From NCBI GenBank assembly GCA_021831685.1, contig JAKBMG010000113.1:1-64000 (forward strand): a stretch of 64,000 nucleotides of DNA. The letters run 5' to 3'. A program made the translations under genes and the position numbers. Positions 56,164-64,000 of this stretch are shown here, in pieces (the stretch's first letter is position 1; each line of letters opens with the position of its first letter). The notes beneath the pieces were generated by a model that worked only from the letters and a program-made list of their open reading frames with translations, made no database searches and was not told where the DNA came from. Origin of the DNA: Bacteroidota bacterium (lineage in GTDB: Bacteria > Bacteroidota > Ignavibacteria > Ignavibacteriales > Ignavibacteriaceae).

Positions 56164-57408
56164 TTAAGTTGATAAAATTTGATTCTTACTTATTACGACT
56201 ATTCCGCTTTCGGTAACATGGAATTTCTTTTTATCCACTTCAAGGTCAAAGCCAATTTCATAACCCTCAGGCACAAGCACATTCTTATCGATAATTGTTC
56301 TCCTTATTCGTGCATGCCTACCTATATTGCAATTGTTCATTATGATTGAATCTGTAATGTAACTAAAGCTATTAACCTTAACATTCGGTCCAAGCAACGA
56401 TCTCTCTACTAAGCCTCCGGAAACAATCGTACCGTCACAAATTAAAGAGTTTAATGTTCTTCCGACTCTTTCTCCTTCATGCGAAACTGTCTTTGCTGGC
56501 GGCGCCTGGTACTGATAGGTGCGCATTGGCCAATCGTTATCGTAAAAGTTAAATTCCGGAGTGACGCTTATTAAATCCATGCTTGCTTCGTAATAACTAT
56601 CGATTGTGCCTATGTCTTTCCAGTAAGGCTTCGTCTTATTATTTTCGTCATAAAATTTATAAGCAAAAACATTTCTTCCTGATTTTATCATGTATGGAAG
56701 AACGTCTTTACCAAAATCGTGCGCTTTTAATTTTTGAGTTTCCATTTCCAAAAATACATCACGCAAAACATTTGCGTTGAAAACATAAATTGCCATACTA
56801 ACAAAGCAAAAACCTGGTTGATCTGGGATCTCTTGTGGATCTGCAGGCTTTTCGGTAAATGATTTGACGGCATATTTGTCGTCAACACTTACTATACCGA
56901 AACGCGAAGCCTCCTCCACTGGCACTTCTATGCACGCCATAGAAAGATCAGCTTTAACATCAACATGATACTGAAGCATTTTTAAATAATCCATTTTATA
57001 AATATGATCGCCACTTAAAATCAAAACCCACTTTGCTTTTTTATCCGTTGAAAATAAGTTTAAATTTTGATAAATGGCGTTTGCAGTTCCCATATACCAT
57101 TCATTATTTAATTTTCTCTGCGGAGGAATTGAATATATATATTCACCTAATTCCGGATTAAATATGCTCCATGCCTCAAAAATATGTTGGTTAAGCGAAT
57201 CGGATTTATATTGCGTTAATATGTAAACTCTTCTTAATCCGGAATTAAGACAGTTTGATAATGCAAAATCAATTATTCTATACTTCCCGCCGAACGGAAC
57301 CGATGGTTTCCCTCGATGTGCTGTAAGTGGATAAAGTCTTTCACCTTGACCACCCGCCAATAACATCGTTATTGTATCTCTGAGAATTGACGAACCAGGG
57401 AAAGTCAT
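56164..57408 (-). CDS. glgC: Glucose-1-phosphate adenylyltransferase
   Basis: 414 residues. LAGGQGERLYPLTAHRGKPSVPFGG is the nucleotide-binding loop; NCLNSGLRRVYILTQYKS, VLILSGDHIYKMDY and FTEKPADPQE are sugar-nucleotide motifs, and the C-terminal left-handed helix carries CNIGRHARIRRTIID. It makes ADP-glucose for glycogen. No glgA or glgB is adjacent. Its upstream region is shared with the divergent M1 peptidase. Confidence 0.96.
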   Translation of the reverse strand: MTFPGSSILRDTITMLLAGGQGERLYPLTAHRGKPSVPFGGKYRIIDFALSNCLNSGLRRVYILTQYKSDSLNQHIFEAWSIFNPELGEYIYSIPPQRKLNNEWYMGTANAIYQNLNLFSTDKKAKWVLILSGDHIYKMDYLKMLQYHVDVKADLSMACIEVPVEEASRFGIVSVDDKYAVKSFTEKPADPQEIPDQPGFCFVSMAIYVFNANVLRDVFLEMETQKLKAHDFGKDVLPYMIKSGRNVFAYKFYDENNKTKPYWKDIGTIDSYYEASMDLISVTPEFNFYDNDWPMRTYQYQAPPAKTVSHEGERVGRTLNSLICDGTIVSGGLVERSLLGPNVKVNSFSYITDSIIMNNCNIGRHARIRRTIIDKNVLVPEGYEIGFDLEVDKKKFHVTESGIVVISKNQILST

Positions 57409-57577
57409 ATTTCCTCCTTATTTTTTGTCCAATATATCTAAATATGGATTGTTTGGCAATTAGACTATTTGTTAATTTTACACTGTTTTTTAGACTCTTT
57501 AAAAATAATTGTAATATTTAGAATTACAAATTCTATTTGCGGTATTTAATAATTTTTTAACTTAAGCAATTTATTCG

Positions 57578-59239
57578 ATGCAAAAAAAAATAAAGTTATA
57601 TTTCCCCATTTTGATTTTAGCCTTTCTATTCACCGGCTGGCAGATAGGCACAGCATCTAAAAATGTTAAACGGACTTCAAATTACACTCTTGATAATGTC
57701 CCGGAAGATTATGCCTCTCCGAATCAATTTAAAATCAATATCTTAAAATACTATTTGAATATTAACCTTTTCCCGGAGCAAAAACTCCTTCAGGGTGATG
57801 TTACAATCACCGGGGTTGTATTAGATAAAACAATCAAACAAATTGATTTAAACTTTTATGACAACATGAAAATATCTTTGCTTACATTGAATGGCGAAAA
57901 ATCAAATTATGAAGAAAAAGGTACTTGCCTATCAATTCCATATTTTAATACCACGTCAGATACCTTTAATATAAGAGTTGTTTACGAAGGTACTCCGAAA
58001 AGAGTCGGTTTTTCCTCCTTTGTTTTCGGAGAAATTAACGGAATGTCCTGTACCTATAATCTAAACGAACCGAATTATGCCTCAACATGGTTCCCTTGCA
58101 ACGATATTCCATCGGATAAAGCTTTGCTTGATATAAAAATCACCAACGACTCCTCCGAAGTCTCCGCGTCAAACGGTTTGCTCATGGGCGTCACTACCAA
58201 TGGTTCCAGAAGAACTTACTATTGGAAATCTAATTATCCTATTTCAACCTATTTGATTTGTTTGTTCTCCTCGGATTATAAAACCTTTTCACAGGAATAT
58301 ATTTCTCAGAATAAGCAAGACACTATGTCAATTGATTATTATGTTTTTCCGAATCAATTAGAAGATGCTAAAATAGATTTTCAGGATCATCCAGATATGA
58401 TCAATTTTTTCGCAAAGACTTTCGGCGAATATCCGTTCATCAAGGAAAAATATGGCATAGCCGAATTTCTTTGGCAGCTCGGAGCCATGGAAACACAGAC
58501 CCTTACCGGAATAGGTTCAAATTTTATAGGCGGAAACAAATTATTTGATGATGTTTATGCCCACGAGCTGTCACATCACTGGTGGGGAGATGCTGTCGGT
58601 CCTGAAACATGGAAAGATATTTGGCTAAATGAAGGTTTTGCTTCTTATTGTGAAGCACTTTATAAAGAACATATCGGCGGTTTCAACGCTCTTAGAGCTG
58701 CAATGTTAAGCAAATATCGGGATAATTTTTACGGAACGCTTTATAATCCAAAAGATTTGTTTGGTCAAACGGTTTATGAAAAAGGAGCTTGGGTATTGCA
58801 TATGCTTCGCCATGAAGTCGGCGATTCAACGTTCTTCAAAATATTACGTACGTACTACCAGACTTATAAATATAAAAATGCTTCTACTAGAGACTTTGAA
58901 AATATTTGCGAAAAAATCTCCGGCAAAAACCTTGAACAGTTTTTTAACCAATGGGTGTTTGATGGCTCCGGAATTTTGAATGTCGATTATTCCTGGGAAA
59001 CGGATAAAAATAATTTAACACTCAATCTTGCACAGACACAAACAGGCTATAACGTCTACCAATTTCCGCTTGATATTAAAATTGTCTATACCGACAATAG
59101 CGAAGAGATTAAAACGATTTTCGTTAATCAACGGCAACAAAATTTTGTTTTCCCTATGACTAAGACTCCTGCTGTAATCAAAGTAGATCCTTATAACTGG
59201 CTGCTTGCCGAATTTGACGAGCATAAGAAAAATAATTAA
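57578..59239 (+). CDS. M1-family metallo-aminopeptidase, short form
   Basis: 553 residues with a signal or anchor helix at 7-25. The N-terminal beta domain carries MSCTYNLNEPNYASTWFPCND. The exopeptidase motif reads LGAMETQTLTG (GAMET instead of GAMEN). The zinc site is AHELSHHWWGD with the third ligand in WLNEGFASYCEALY, 18 residues on. After the helical domain there is only a short beta domain; the long C-terminal arch of large M1 enzymes is missing. Exported, probably periplasmic; it removes N-terminal residues from peptides. Confidence 0.92.
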   Translation: MQKKIKLYFPILILAFLFTGWQIGTASKNVKRTSNYTLDNVPEDYASPNQFKINILKYYLNINLFPEQKLLQGDVTITGVVLDKTIKQIDLNFYDNMKISLLTLNGEKSNYEEKGTCLSIPYFNTTSDTFNIRVVYEGTPKRVGFSSFVFGEINGMSCTYNLNEPNYASTWFPCNDIPSDKALLDIKITNDSSEVSASNGLLMGVTTNGSRRTYYWKSNYPISTYLICLFSSDYKTFSQEYISQNKQDTMSIDYYVFPNQLEDAKIDFQDHPDMINFFAKTFGEYPFIKEKYGIAEFLWQLGAMETQTLTGIGSNFIGGNKLFDDVYAHELSHHWWGDAVGPETWKDIWLNEGFASYCEALYKEHIGGFNALRAAMLSKYRDNFYGTLYNPKDLFGQTVYEKGAWVLHMLRHEVGDSTFFKILRTYYQTYKYKNASTRDFENICEKISGKNLEQFFNQWVFDGSGILNVDYSWETDKNNLTLNLAQTQTGYNVYQFPLDIKIVYTDNSEEIKTIFVNQRQQNFVFPMTKTPAVIKVDPYNWLLAEFDEHKKNN

Positions 59240-59305
59240 TATTTATCTATATTTGGTCTCAAAAAAACCAATCAATATTTTCTCTATAACAATTGAAATA
59301 ATTTT

Positions 59306-60031
59306 GTGAACGACTCTTATCTATTTATTTCCGACATACATCTTGGGCTTCAGTCAAAAGATTTGGAAAACCGCAAGGAAAGGTTACTGGTAAAATTCTT
59401 GAATTTTGCTCAAACCAACTGTTCGGAATTATTTATAGTAGGCGATCTTTTTGATTATTGGTTTGAATATAAACGCGTTTACCAAAAAGGATTTTTTAGA
59501 ACTCTTACCGCTCTTCAGGATCTTACGGATCACGGAATAAAAGTTCATTACCTGATCGGTAATCATGATTTTATGCATCAAAATTTCTTTAAAGATGAAA
59601 TTGGCGCTTTGATGTATGAAAACCCAATCAGCATTACGCTGAATAATAAAAAATTTTTTATAGGTCATGGTGACGGGATGGTTAAAAACGATCTCGGTTA
59701 TAAAATATTAAAAGTAATTTTAAGAAATAAATTGATCCAAAAATTTTATTCATGGATTCACCCGGACATTGGCGTTTCAATTGCAAGCTCAACTAGCAAA
59801 TCAAGCAGAGATTATACATCCCAAAAAGATTATGGAGAAGAAGACGGTTTATTCGAAGCAGCAAAAATGAAAATCGACGGGGGATATGATTATGTCCTGC
59901 TCGGTCATCTTCATCGCAGATGTTTTCTAAATTATAAAAATGGCGTTTATATTAACCTTGGCTCCTGGCTCGATGCCCCGTGTTATGGGAAATTTGAAAA
60001 TAATAAATTTGAAATAGTTGACTGGAATTAA
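59306..60031 (+). CDS. lpxH: UDP-2,3-diacylglucosamine pyrophosphatase LpxH
   Basis: 241 residues from a GTG start. Calcineurin-like metal ligands are in FISDIHLGLQ, VGDLFDYWFEYKR, LIGNHDFMHQ, FIGHGDGM and LLGHLHRRCF. It cleaves UDP-diacylglucosamine to lipid X in lipid A synthesis at the inner membrane, implying a lipopolysaccharide outer membrane. The next gene (PBP1A) begins one base after its stop, so both are probably co-transcribed with the M1 gene or alone. Confidence 0.9.
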   Translation: MNDSYLFISDIHLGLQSKDLENRKERLLVKFLNFAQTNCSELFIVGDLFDYWFEYKRVYQKGFFRTLTALQDLTDHGIKVHYLIGNHDFMHQNFFKDEIGALMYENPISITLNNKKFFIGHGDGMVKNDLGYKILKVILRNKLIQKFYSWIHPDIGVSIASSTSKSSRDYTSQKDYGEEDGLFEAAKMKIDGGYDYVLLGHLHRRCFLNYKNGVYINLGSWLDAPCYGKFENNKFEIVDWN

Positions 60032-60032
60032 A

Positions 60033-62312
60033 ATGGCAAATAAGCAATCTGATTTTGAATATAAGAAATATTTTAATGATCATTCCTATAGGAACAAGAA
60101 AAAATCTAAATCCCGCTTTTCTAAAAAAACAAAATTAATTCTTGCCCTAATAATTTCTCTCTTTGTTATTGCTTTCGGAATTTTTGTCATTAGCGGCCTC
60201 CCATCTCTTGAACAACTTGAAAACCCGCGTCCTCAGCTTGCAAGCAAGGTATTTACAAGCGACGGTGAATTGCTCGGACAATTTTATATCCAAAACAGAA
60301 TCGAGACAAAAATAGATAGTCTTCCCCCTTACGTTGCTAACGCATTGATTTCAACTGAAGATAGAGATTTTTATAATCATTGGGGTGTTGATCTTGGGCG
60401 GGTCTTCAAAGCAATTATAAAAGATGTCTTTACTTTCTCTCGCGAAGGTGCTAGCACTATTACTCAACAGCTCGCAAAAAATCTTTATCACTTTAAAGTC
60501 AAAGACGAAAATATCTTTCAAACCGGCGTAAGAAAAATTAGAGAATGGATCACGGCTGTTCAAATCGAAAAAACTTTTACTAAACGGGAAATACTTCAAA
60601 TGTATTTAAATGTTTCTTACTTCGGTAAAAGCGCTTACGGAGTTGAGTCCGCTGCTCATGTATATTTTAACGAAAACGGAAAGCAATTGACCCTTCCGCA
60701 AGCTGCTATGATAATTGCGCTTCTTAAATCTCCTGAATATTATGATCCCGTTAGACACATGGCTAATGCCGTAAGAAGAAGAAATTTAGTTATGCATAAT
60801 ATGGTTACGAACCATTTACTTAGCAAAACCGATTATGAAAAATATAAAGCTGAACCGATTGTTTTAGCTTCTGAAAAAATCGGTGGCAATCAAACTATTG
60901 CTCCATATTTTATGGAATACGTCCGCCAGCAAATGGTTGCTATGTCTGAAAAATATGGCTACGATCTCTATCGCGATGGATTAAATATTTATACTTCGCT
61001 TGACTCGCGAATGCAGAAGATTGCTAATAAAGCTGCTGCAGATCATCTGAAAAAATATCAAGCACTATTCAATAAAGATTGGAACTGGAAAAAGCATCAA
61101 GCTTTGTTGGATAATATTTTAGATAGGGCTATTAGAGATAACTCCTTATATCATGCTGCCTCTAACCCAGACGCTAAGGCACAAGTTTATAATCAGCTAA
61201 AGTTTGACCCGGCTTTTGTTGACTCGGTTAAGAAAGCTGCAACCACAATTCAAGTCGGGTTTGTAGTAATCGATCCCACAAACGGACAAATTAGAGCGAT
61301 GGTTGGGGGAGCAAACCAAGATTTTGGACGCGGGTTAAATCATGTTTCGGGTATTCGTCGCCAGGCTGGTTCGTCGTTTAAGCCTTTTGCTTATACTGTT
61401 GCTATCGATAACGGATATTTCCCGGCTTATACTTTGCTCAATCAAAAGTTTAATTATAACGGCTGGTCGCCGGATAATTTTGAAACAAATGAGTATGGCG
61501 GCTATATTACGCTTCGCCAAGCGCTTGCGCATTCAATAAATGTTATTGCAGGAAGATTGACTATAAGTAATATGGCTCCTCCCTCACAAGTTGTTAAGTA
61601 TGCCCATAAAATGGGGATAGAATCGCCGTTAGACGCGGTGCCTTCGATAGCTTTGGGAACTTCCGAAGTTTCTCCTTTAGAAATGACTTCTGCCTATGGA
61701 ACTTTTCCGGATAAAGGAATTCATGTAGATCCTATTTCTATTCTAAAGATTGAAGACCGGAATGGTATCCTGATTGATAAATTTGTTCCGGATTATCAAG
61801 AGGCAATTTCACCGCAAACCGCCTCTATTATGGTTAGCATGATGGAAGATGTTATTAACTATGGGACCGGTGCGGGAGTTAGAAGATATTTTCAATATCC
61901 TTGTGCCGGTAAAACAGGCACGACTCAAAATTATTCCGATGCTTGGTTTGTTGGTTATACTCCAAATTTAGTTGCAGGAGTGTGGGTAGGTTTTGATGAC
62001 CATAGAATCAAATTTACAAGCTCTTATGGCCAAGGAGCTTCAGCAGCGCTTCCTATTTGGGCAATGTTTATGGAAAATGCGTACAAGACATTAAATCTTC
62101 CTGTCCAATATTTCCAAATGGCTTCCGGAATCGATACTGTAGCATTCTGTAAAACTACTATGGATGACGGGGATACAAGGCTCGCTACAAAATATTGCCC
62201 GGTTACCGTTACTGATATTATTAACGCAAATAACCTGCCCCCAAAATGTAATATCCACGGTGGCAACGGCGTTATTAAGAAAGAAGAAAAGAAAGGAGAT
62301 TCAGGTTGGTAG
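60033..62312 (+). CDS. Class A penicillin-binding protein 1A
   Basis: 759 residues from the ATG at 60033; an upstream TTG at 60018 would overlap lpxH and is less likely. Lys-rich cytoplasmic tail, membrane helix (about 38-57), GT51 glycosyltransferase with ISTEDRDFYNHWG and GASTITQQLAKNLY, then the transpeptidase with the active-site Ser in QAGSSFKPFAY (SxxK), HSIN (SxN) and AGKTGTTQNYSDAWFVG (KTG). The end has Cys residues (CKTT, CPV, CNIHGG). It polymerises and cross-links peptidoglycan. Confidence 0.96.
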   Translation: MANKQSDFEYKKYFNDHSYRNKKKSKSRFSKKTKLILALIISLFVIAFGIFVISGLPSLEQLENPRPQLASKVFTSDGELLGQFYIQNRIETKIDSLPPYVANALISTEDRDFYNHWGVDLGRVFKAIIKDVFTFSREGASTITQQLAKNLYHFKVKDENIFQTGVRKIREWITAVQIEKTFTKREILQMYLNVSYFGKSAYGVESAAHVYFNENGKQLTLPQAAMIIALLKSPEYYDPVRHMANAVRRRNLVMHNMVTNHLLSKTDYEKYKAEPIVLASEKIGGNQTIAPYFMEYVRQQMVAMSEKYGYDLYRDGLNIYTSLDSRMQKIANKAAADHLKKYQALFNKDWNWKKHQALLDNILDRAIRDNSLYHAASNPDAKAQVYNQLKFDPAFVDSVKKAATTIQVGFVVIDPTNGQIRAMVGGANQDFGRGLNHVSGIRRQAGSSFKPFAYTVAIDNGYFPAYTLLNQKFNYNGWSPDNFETNEYGGYITLRQALAHSINVIAGRLTISNMAPPSQVVKYAHKMGIESPLDAVPSIALGTSEVSPLEMTSAYGTFPDKGIHVDPISILKIEDRNGILIDKFVPDYQEAISPQTASIMVSMMEDVINYGTGAGVRRYFQYPCAGKTGTTQNYSDAWFVGYTPNLVAGVWVGFDDHRIKFTSSYGQGASAALPIWAMFMENAYKTLNLPVQYFQMASGIDTVAFCKTTMDDGDTRLATKYCPVTVTDIINANNLPPKCNIHGGNGVIKKEEKKGDSGW

Positions 62313-62411
62313 GGTCTTATTTCAAGGTTTAAAGTCCACTATTGTAGATCCTAAATAGTAGAATAAAAAGTTATTTAATTGTAAATTATATATTATAAAT
62401 AAAAAATTTTT

Positions 62412-62495
62412 GCCCGGATGGTGGAATTGGTAGACACGTTAGGTTCAGGGTCTAATGCTGGCAACGGCATGCAGGTTCGAGTCCTGTTCCGGGCA
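62412..62495 (+). tRNA. tRNA-Leu (anticodon CAG)
   Basis: A 7-bp acceptor stem (GCCCGGA with TCCGGGC) and discriminator A at 62495. The D-loop has TGGTGGAATTGGTAGACAC, typical of leucine tRNAs. The anticodon loop is TTCAGGG; a long variable arm follows (class II), and the T arm is AGGTTCGAGTCCT. CCA is not encoded. It decodes CUG. Confidence 0.95.
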
Positions 62496-62589
62496 CTAAG
62501 AATATGTTTGTTGCCCTACCGGTCTTAATGGGGATTTCTCTCTCAATTCTTACCTATTCCTTTCTCAAGCTAGCATTGAGGCGGAATAA

Positions 62590-63000
62590 TCACCGTCTCC
62601 AGTCTTGCAGCGGCAATTAACTTCCGATTATTCGGTTTTAACCGGCGGCGGTATTTACGGTACTCCCGGGCCTCTAAAATCAACTCAACGGTTTTGGAAC
62701 TTAAAGCAACTGGGCTTAACTCCAGGTGGTTCGTTTAATCTGCCTATTAAATGCGACCGCCCAAATATCAGTTGTGTCGCATACGGAGATATTAAGGATG
62801 GAATTTATACTGTGCATATCGTAAATAACGGTGCCAAACGGGAGGTTACATTAACCGGTCTTCCCGGTAATGTGAAGGCATTAAACATGTATATAACTGA
62901 TGAGCATCATGGCATGGATAAAATTAAATCTGTTAGAGTTAGCAACGGAAAGGCTCAATTTACACTTGACTCTGCTTGCTTTACTACATTGATTAATTAA
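62590..63000 (+). pseudogene. Truncated C-terminal fragment, probable glycoside hydrolase
   Basis: A frame of about 131 residues starting at a possible TTG (62605). It begins in the middle of a domain (SDYSVLTGGGIYGTPGPLKSTQRFWNLKQLG) and ends with a beta-sandwich tail: DGIYTVHIVNNGAKREVTLTG, KALNMYITDEHHGMDKIKSV, NGKAQFTLDSACFTTLIN. That pattern is typical of the last domain of GH30-type or related glycosidases. A stop lies just upstream (62587-62589), so no catalytic domain is encoded. Position directly after a tRNA gene suggests a deletion or insertion junction. Confidence 0.6.
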
Positions 63001-63283
63001 GAAGCCGGTTAAAGTTAATTCCATAGTCTAAATCCTAAAATATTTTTCAAATGTATCCGCCTTTTTTCTTTTTTAAAATATTTTTAACTTTATATATATC
63101 AATTCTAATATAATTTTGATTTAAATGGGGAATAGGAGAAAGGAATTCGATGAATCCATTAATCTATTGACACATATCAGTTACCTTTAAACAAAATATT
63201 AAAATCATAATTATTTATTTAAGTAGTCTAATTTAACCTTATAGGGATTTTTTTATTAGATATTTATAAAATATATAATATGC
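63001..63283. other. AT-rich intergenic region before the last sensor gene
   Basis: 283 bases with no hairpin or coding potential I can support. It presumably holds the promoter for the PAS-domain gene. Confidence 0.4.
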
Positions 63284-64000
63284 ATGAGAGGTTTTATTAA
63301 AAAAAATATTACTAAAGCCGGGCTATATAAAGCTTTGAAAATAAATTTTTTATATCTGATTTTCGGAATATCATTGATCCTTTTCTCAGATTATGTGGTA
63401 AATCATATCCTTTATATATCCGGAAGTAAATGGATGATAAAAACACTTCAGGATTGGTTATTTGTGGTTCTTCCCTCCATCTTCCTCTATCTATTAGTTA
63501 AAAGAATTCTTAATTCAAAAAATATTGAACAGGAAAAATTGAAACAGAATCTCTGTAGGTGCGAAGAATTGATACGTAATTCAGAACAAAAATACATCGG
63601 GATTTTTGAGAATGCACCTATAGGAATTTTTCATTCTACTCTTGAAGGACGCATACTTCTTGTCAATCCAATGCTTGCAGAATTATTCGGATATAAGCGA
63701 CCAGAAGACATGATGTCGGCTAATATTAATGCAGCGGAAAAATTATATATGCAAGCAGAATTGCGAAATAAAATTGTCCGTGAGGCTATCGAGTCTAAAA
63801 AGTTTGTTCATAGTGAGGTTATTTTAAAGCGATTAAACGGTGATACCTTCATTGCTAATTTGAATATGAGAGTAGTTAAAGGAGATAAAAACGATCCTGA
63901 GTACATCGAAGGTTTCGTGGAGGATATAACTCAAAGGAAAATGACTGAAAATGCTTTAAAGGAAAGCGAGGAACATCATCGTTCAGTAATATCTTCTTTA
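63284..64000 (+). CDS. PAS-domain membrane sensor, probable histidine kinase (partial, runs off the window)
   Basis: 239 codons are open from ATG 63284 to the window edge without a stop. Two membrane helices (about 20-40 and 60-77; LKINFLYLIFGISLILFSDY and WLFVVLPSIFLYLLV) are followed by a coiled linker and a PAS/PAC domain (about 105-225): YIGIFENAPIGIFHSTLEG, LVNPMLAELFGYKRPEDM and the PAC end YIEGFVEDITQRK. A second PAS seems to begin (EEHHRSVISSL). Kinase or other output domains would lie beyond the edge. Confidence 0.9.
   Translation, partial: MRGFIKKNITKAGLYKALKINFLYLIFGISLILFSDYVVNHILYISGSKWMIKTLQDWLFVVLPSIFLYLLVKRILNSKNIEQEKLKQNLCRCEELIRNSEQKYIGIFENAPIGIFHSTLEGRILLVNPMLAELFGYKRPEDMMSANINAAEKLYMQAELRNKIVREAIESKKFVHSEVILKRLNGDTFIANLNMRVVKGDKNDPEYIEGFVEDITQRKMTENALKESEEHHRSVISSL

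Noticed and set aside
1-64000. CRISPR arrays, insertion sequences, prophage genes
   Set aside because: No regularly spaced repeats, no transposase, integrase or phage structural proteins were found on either strand.

Overview
The window is AT-rich bacterial DNA with tightly packed genes and no rRNA operon, transposase, integrase or CRISPR array. The gene set points to the Ignavibacteria or a close relative in the Bacteroidota/Chlorobi group. The evidence is a giant SprA protein next to a PorX-type regulator (both type IX secretion), a secreted GH16 enzyme ending in a type IX sorting domain with the NYPNPFNPST motif, a Gram-negative envelope (LpxH, PBP1A) and the HpnCDE squalene route. This is inferred from gene content; no 16S rRNA is present.

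Layout. 1-5.0 kb: tail of a probable BNR/VPS10-type protein, a TauE/SafE permease, a small thioredoxin, a short RecQ, and an NfeD protease/slipin pair. 5.2-10.3 kb: acetyl-CoA synthetase, a PAP2 phosphatase and the secreted GH16 protein. 10.5-11.8 kb: a decayed transglutaminase-like (DUF3857-type) gene with two frameshifts. 11.8-18.3 kb: prfC, the hpnCDE operon and citrate synthase. 18.3-31.7 kb: a small membrane protein, a cupin, sprA, and a run of close same-strand genes porX-tsaE-tsaB-DUF1573-accD-panC. It converges on birA-coaX, so CoA and biotin functions face each other. 33.4-35.9 kb: hsp20-dnaK. 36.0-44.2 kb: a minus-strand tricarboxylate cluster encoding an isocitrate-dehydrogenase-like enzyme, a degenerate HD-domain protein, a homoaconitase-like enzyme, an MmgE/PrpD protein, a CitD-CitE fusion and CitF. 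44.3-51.1 kb: a broken histidine-kinase remnant, an intact histidine kinase, an 850-base region with few genes that carries four 11-bp tandem repeats, and a large hybrid kinase. 51.2-57.4 kb: an orphan DNA methyltransferase, SRP RNA, sixA, a lipoprotein, uvrC and glgC. 57.6-64 kb: an M1 peptidase, lpxH, PBP1A, tRNA-Leu(CAG), a truncated glycosidase tail and the start of a PAS-domain sensor that runs off the window.

How genes work together. SprA is the outer-membrane translocon, PorX its regulator, and the GH16 protein a likely cargo. The tricarboxylate cluster could interconvert 2-oxoglutarate, isocitrate, citrate and oxaloacetate plus acetate, or a homologous series. Acetyl-CoA synthetase (5.2 kb) could activate the acetate and citrate synthase (17 kb) could run the opposite step. 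Having two dehydratase families in one cluster, together with the CitD-CitE fusion and no citC/citX/citG nearby, makes this the most interesting part of the window.
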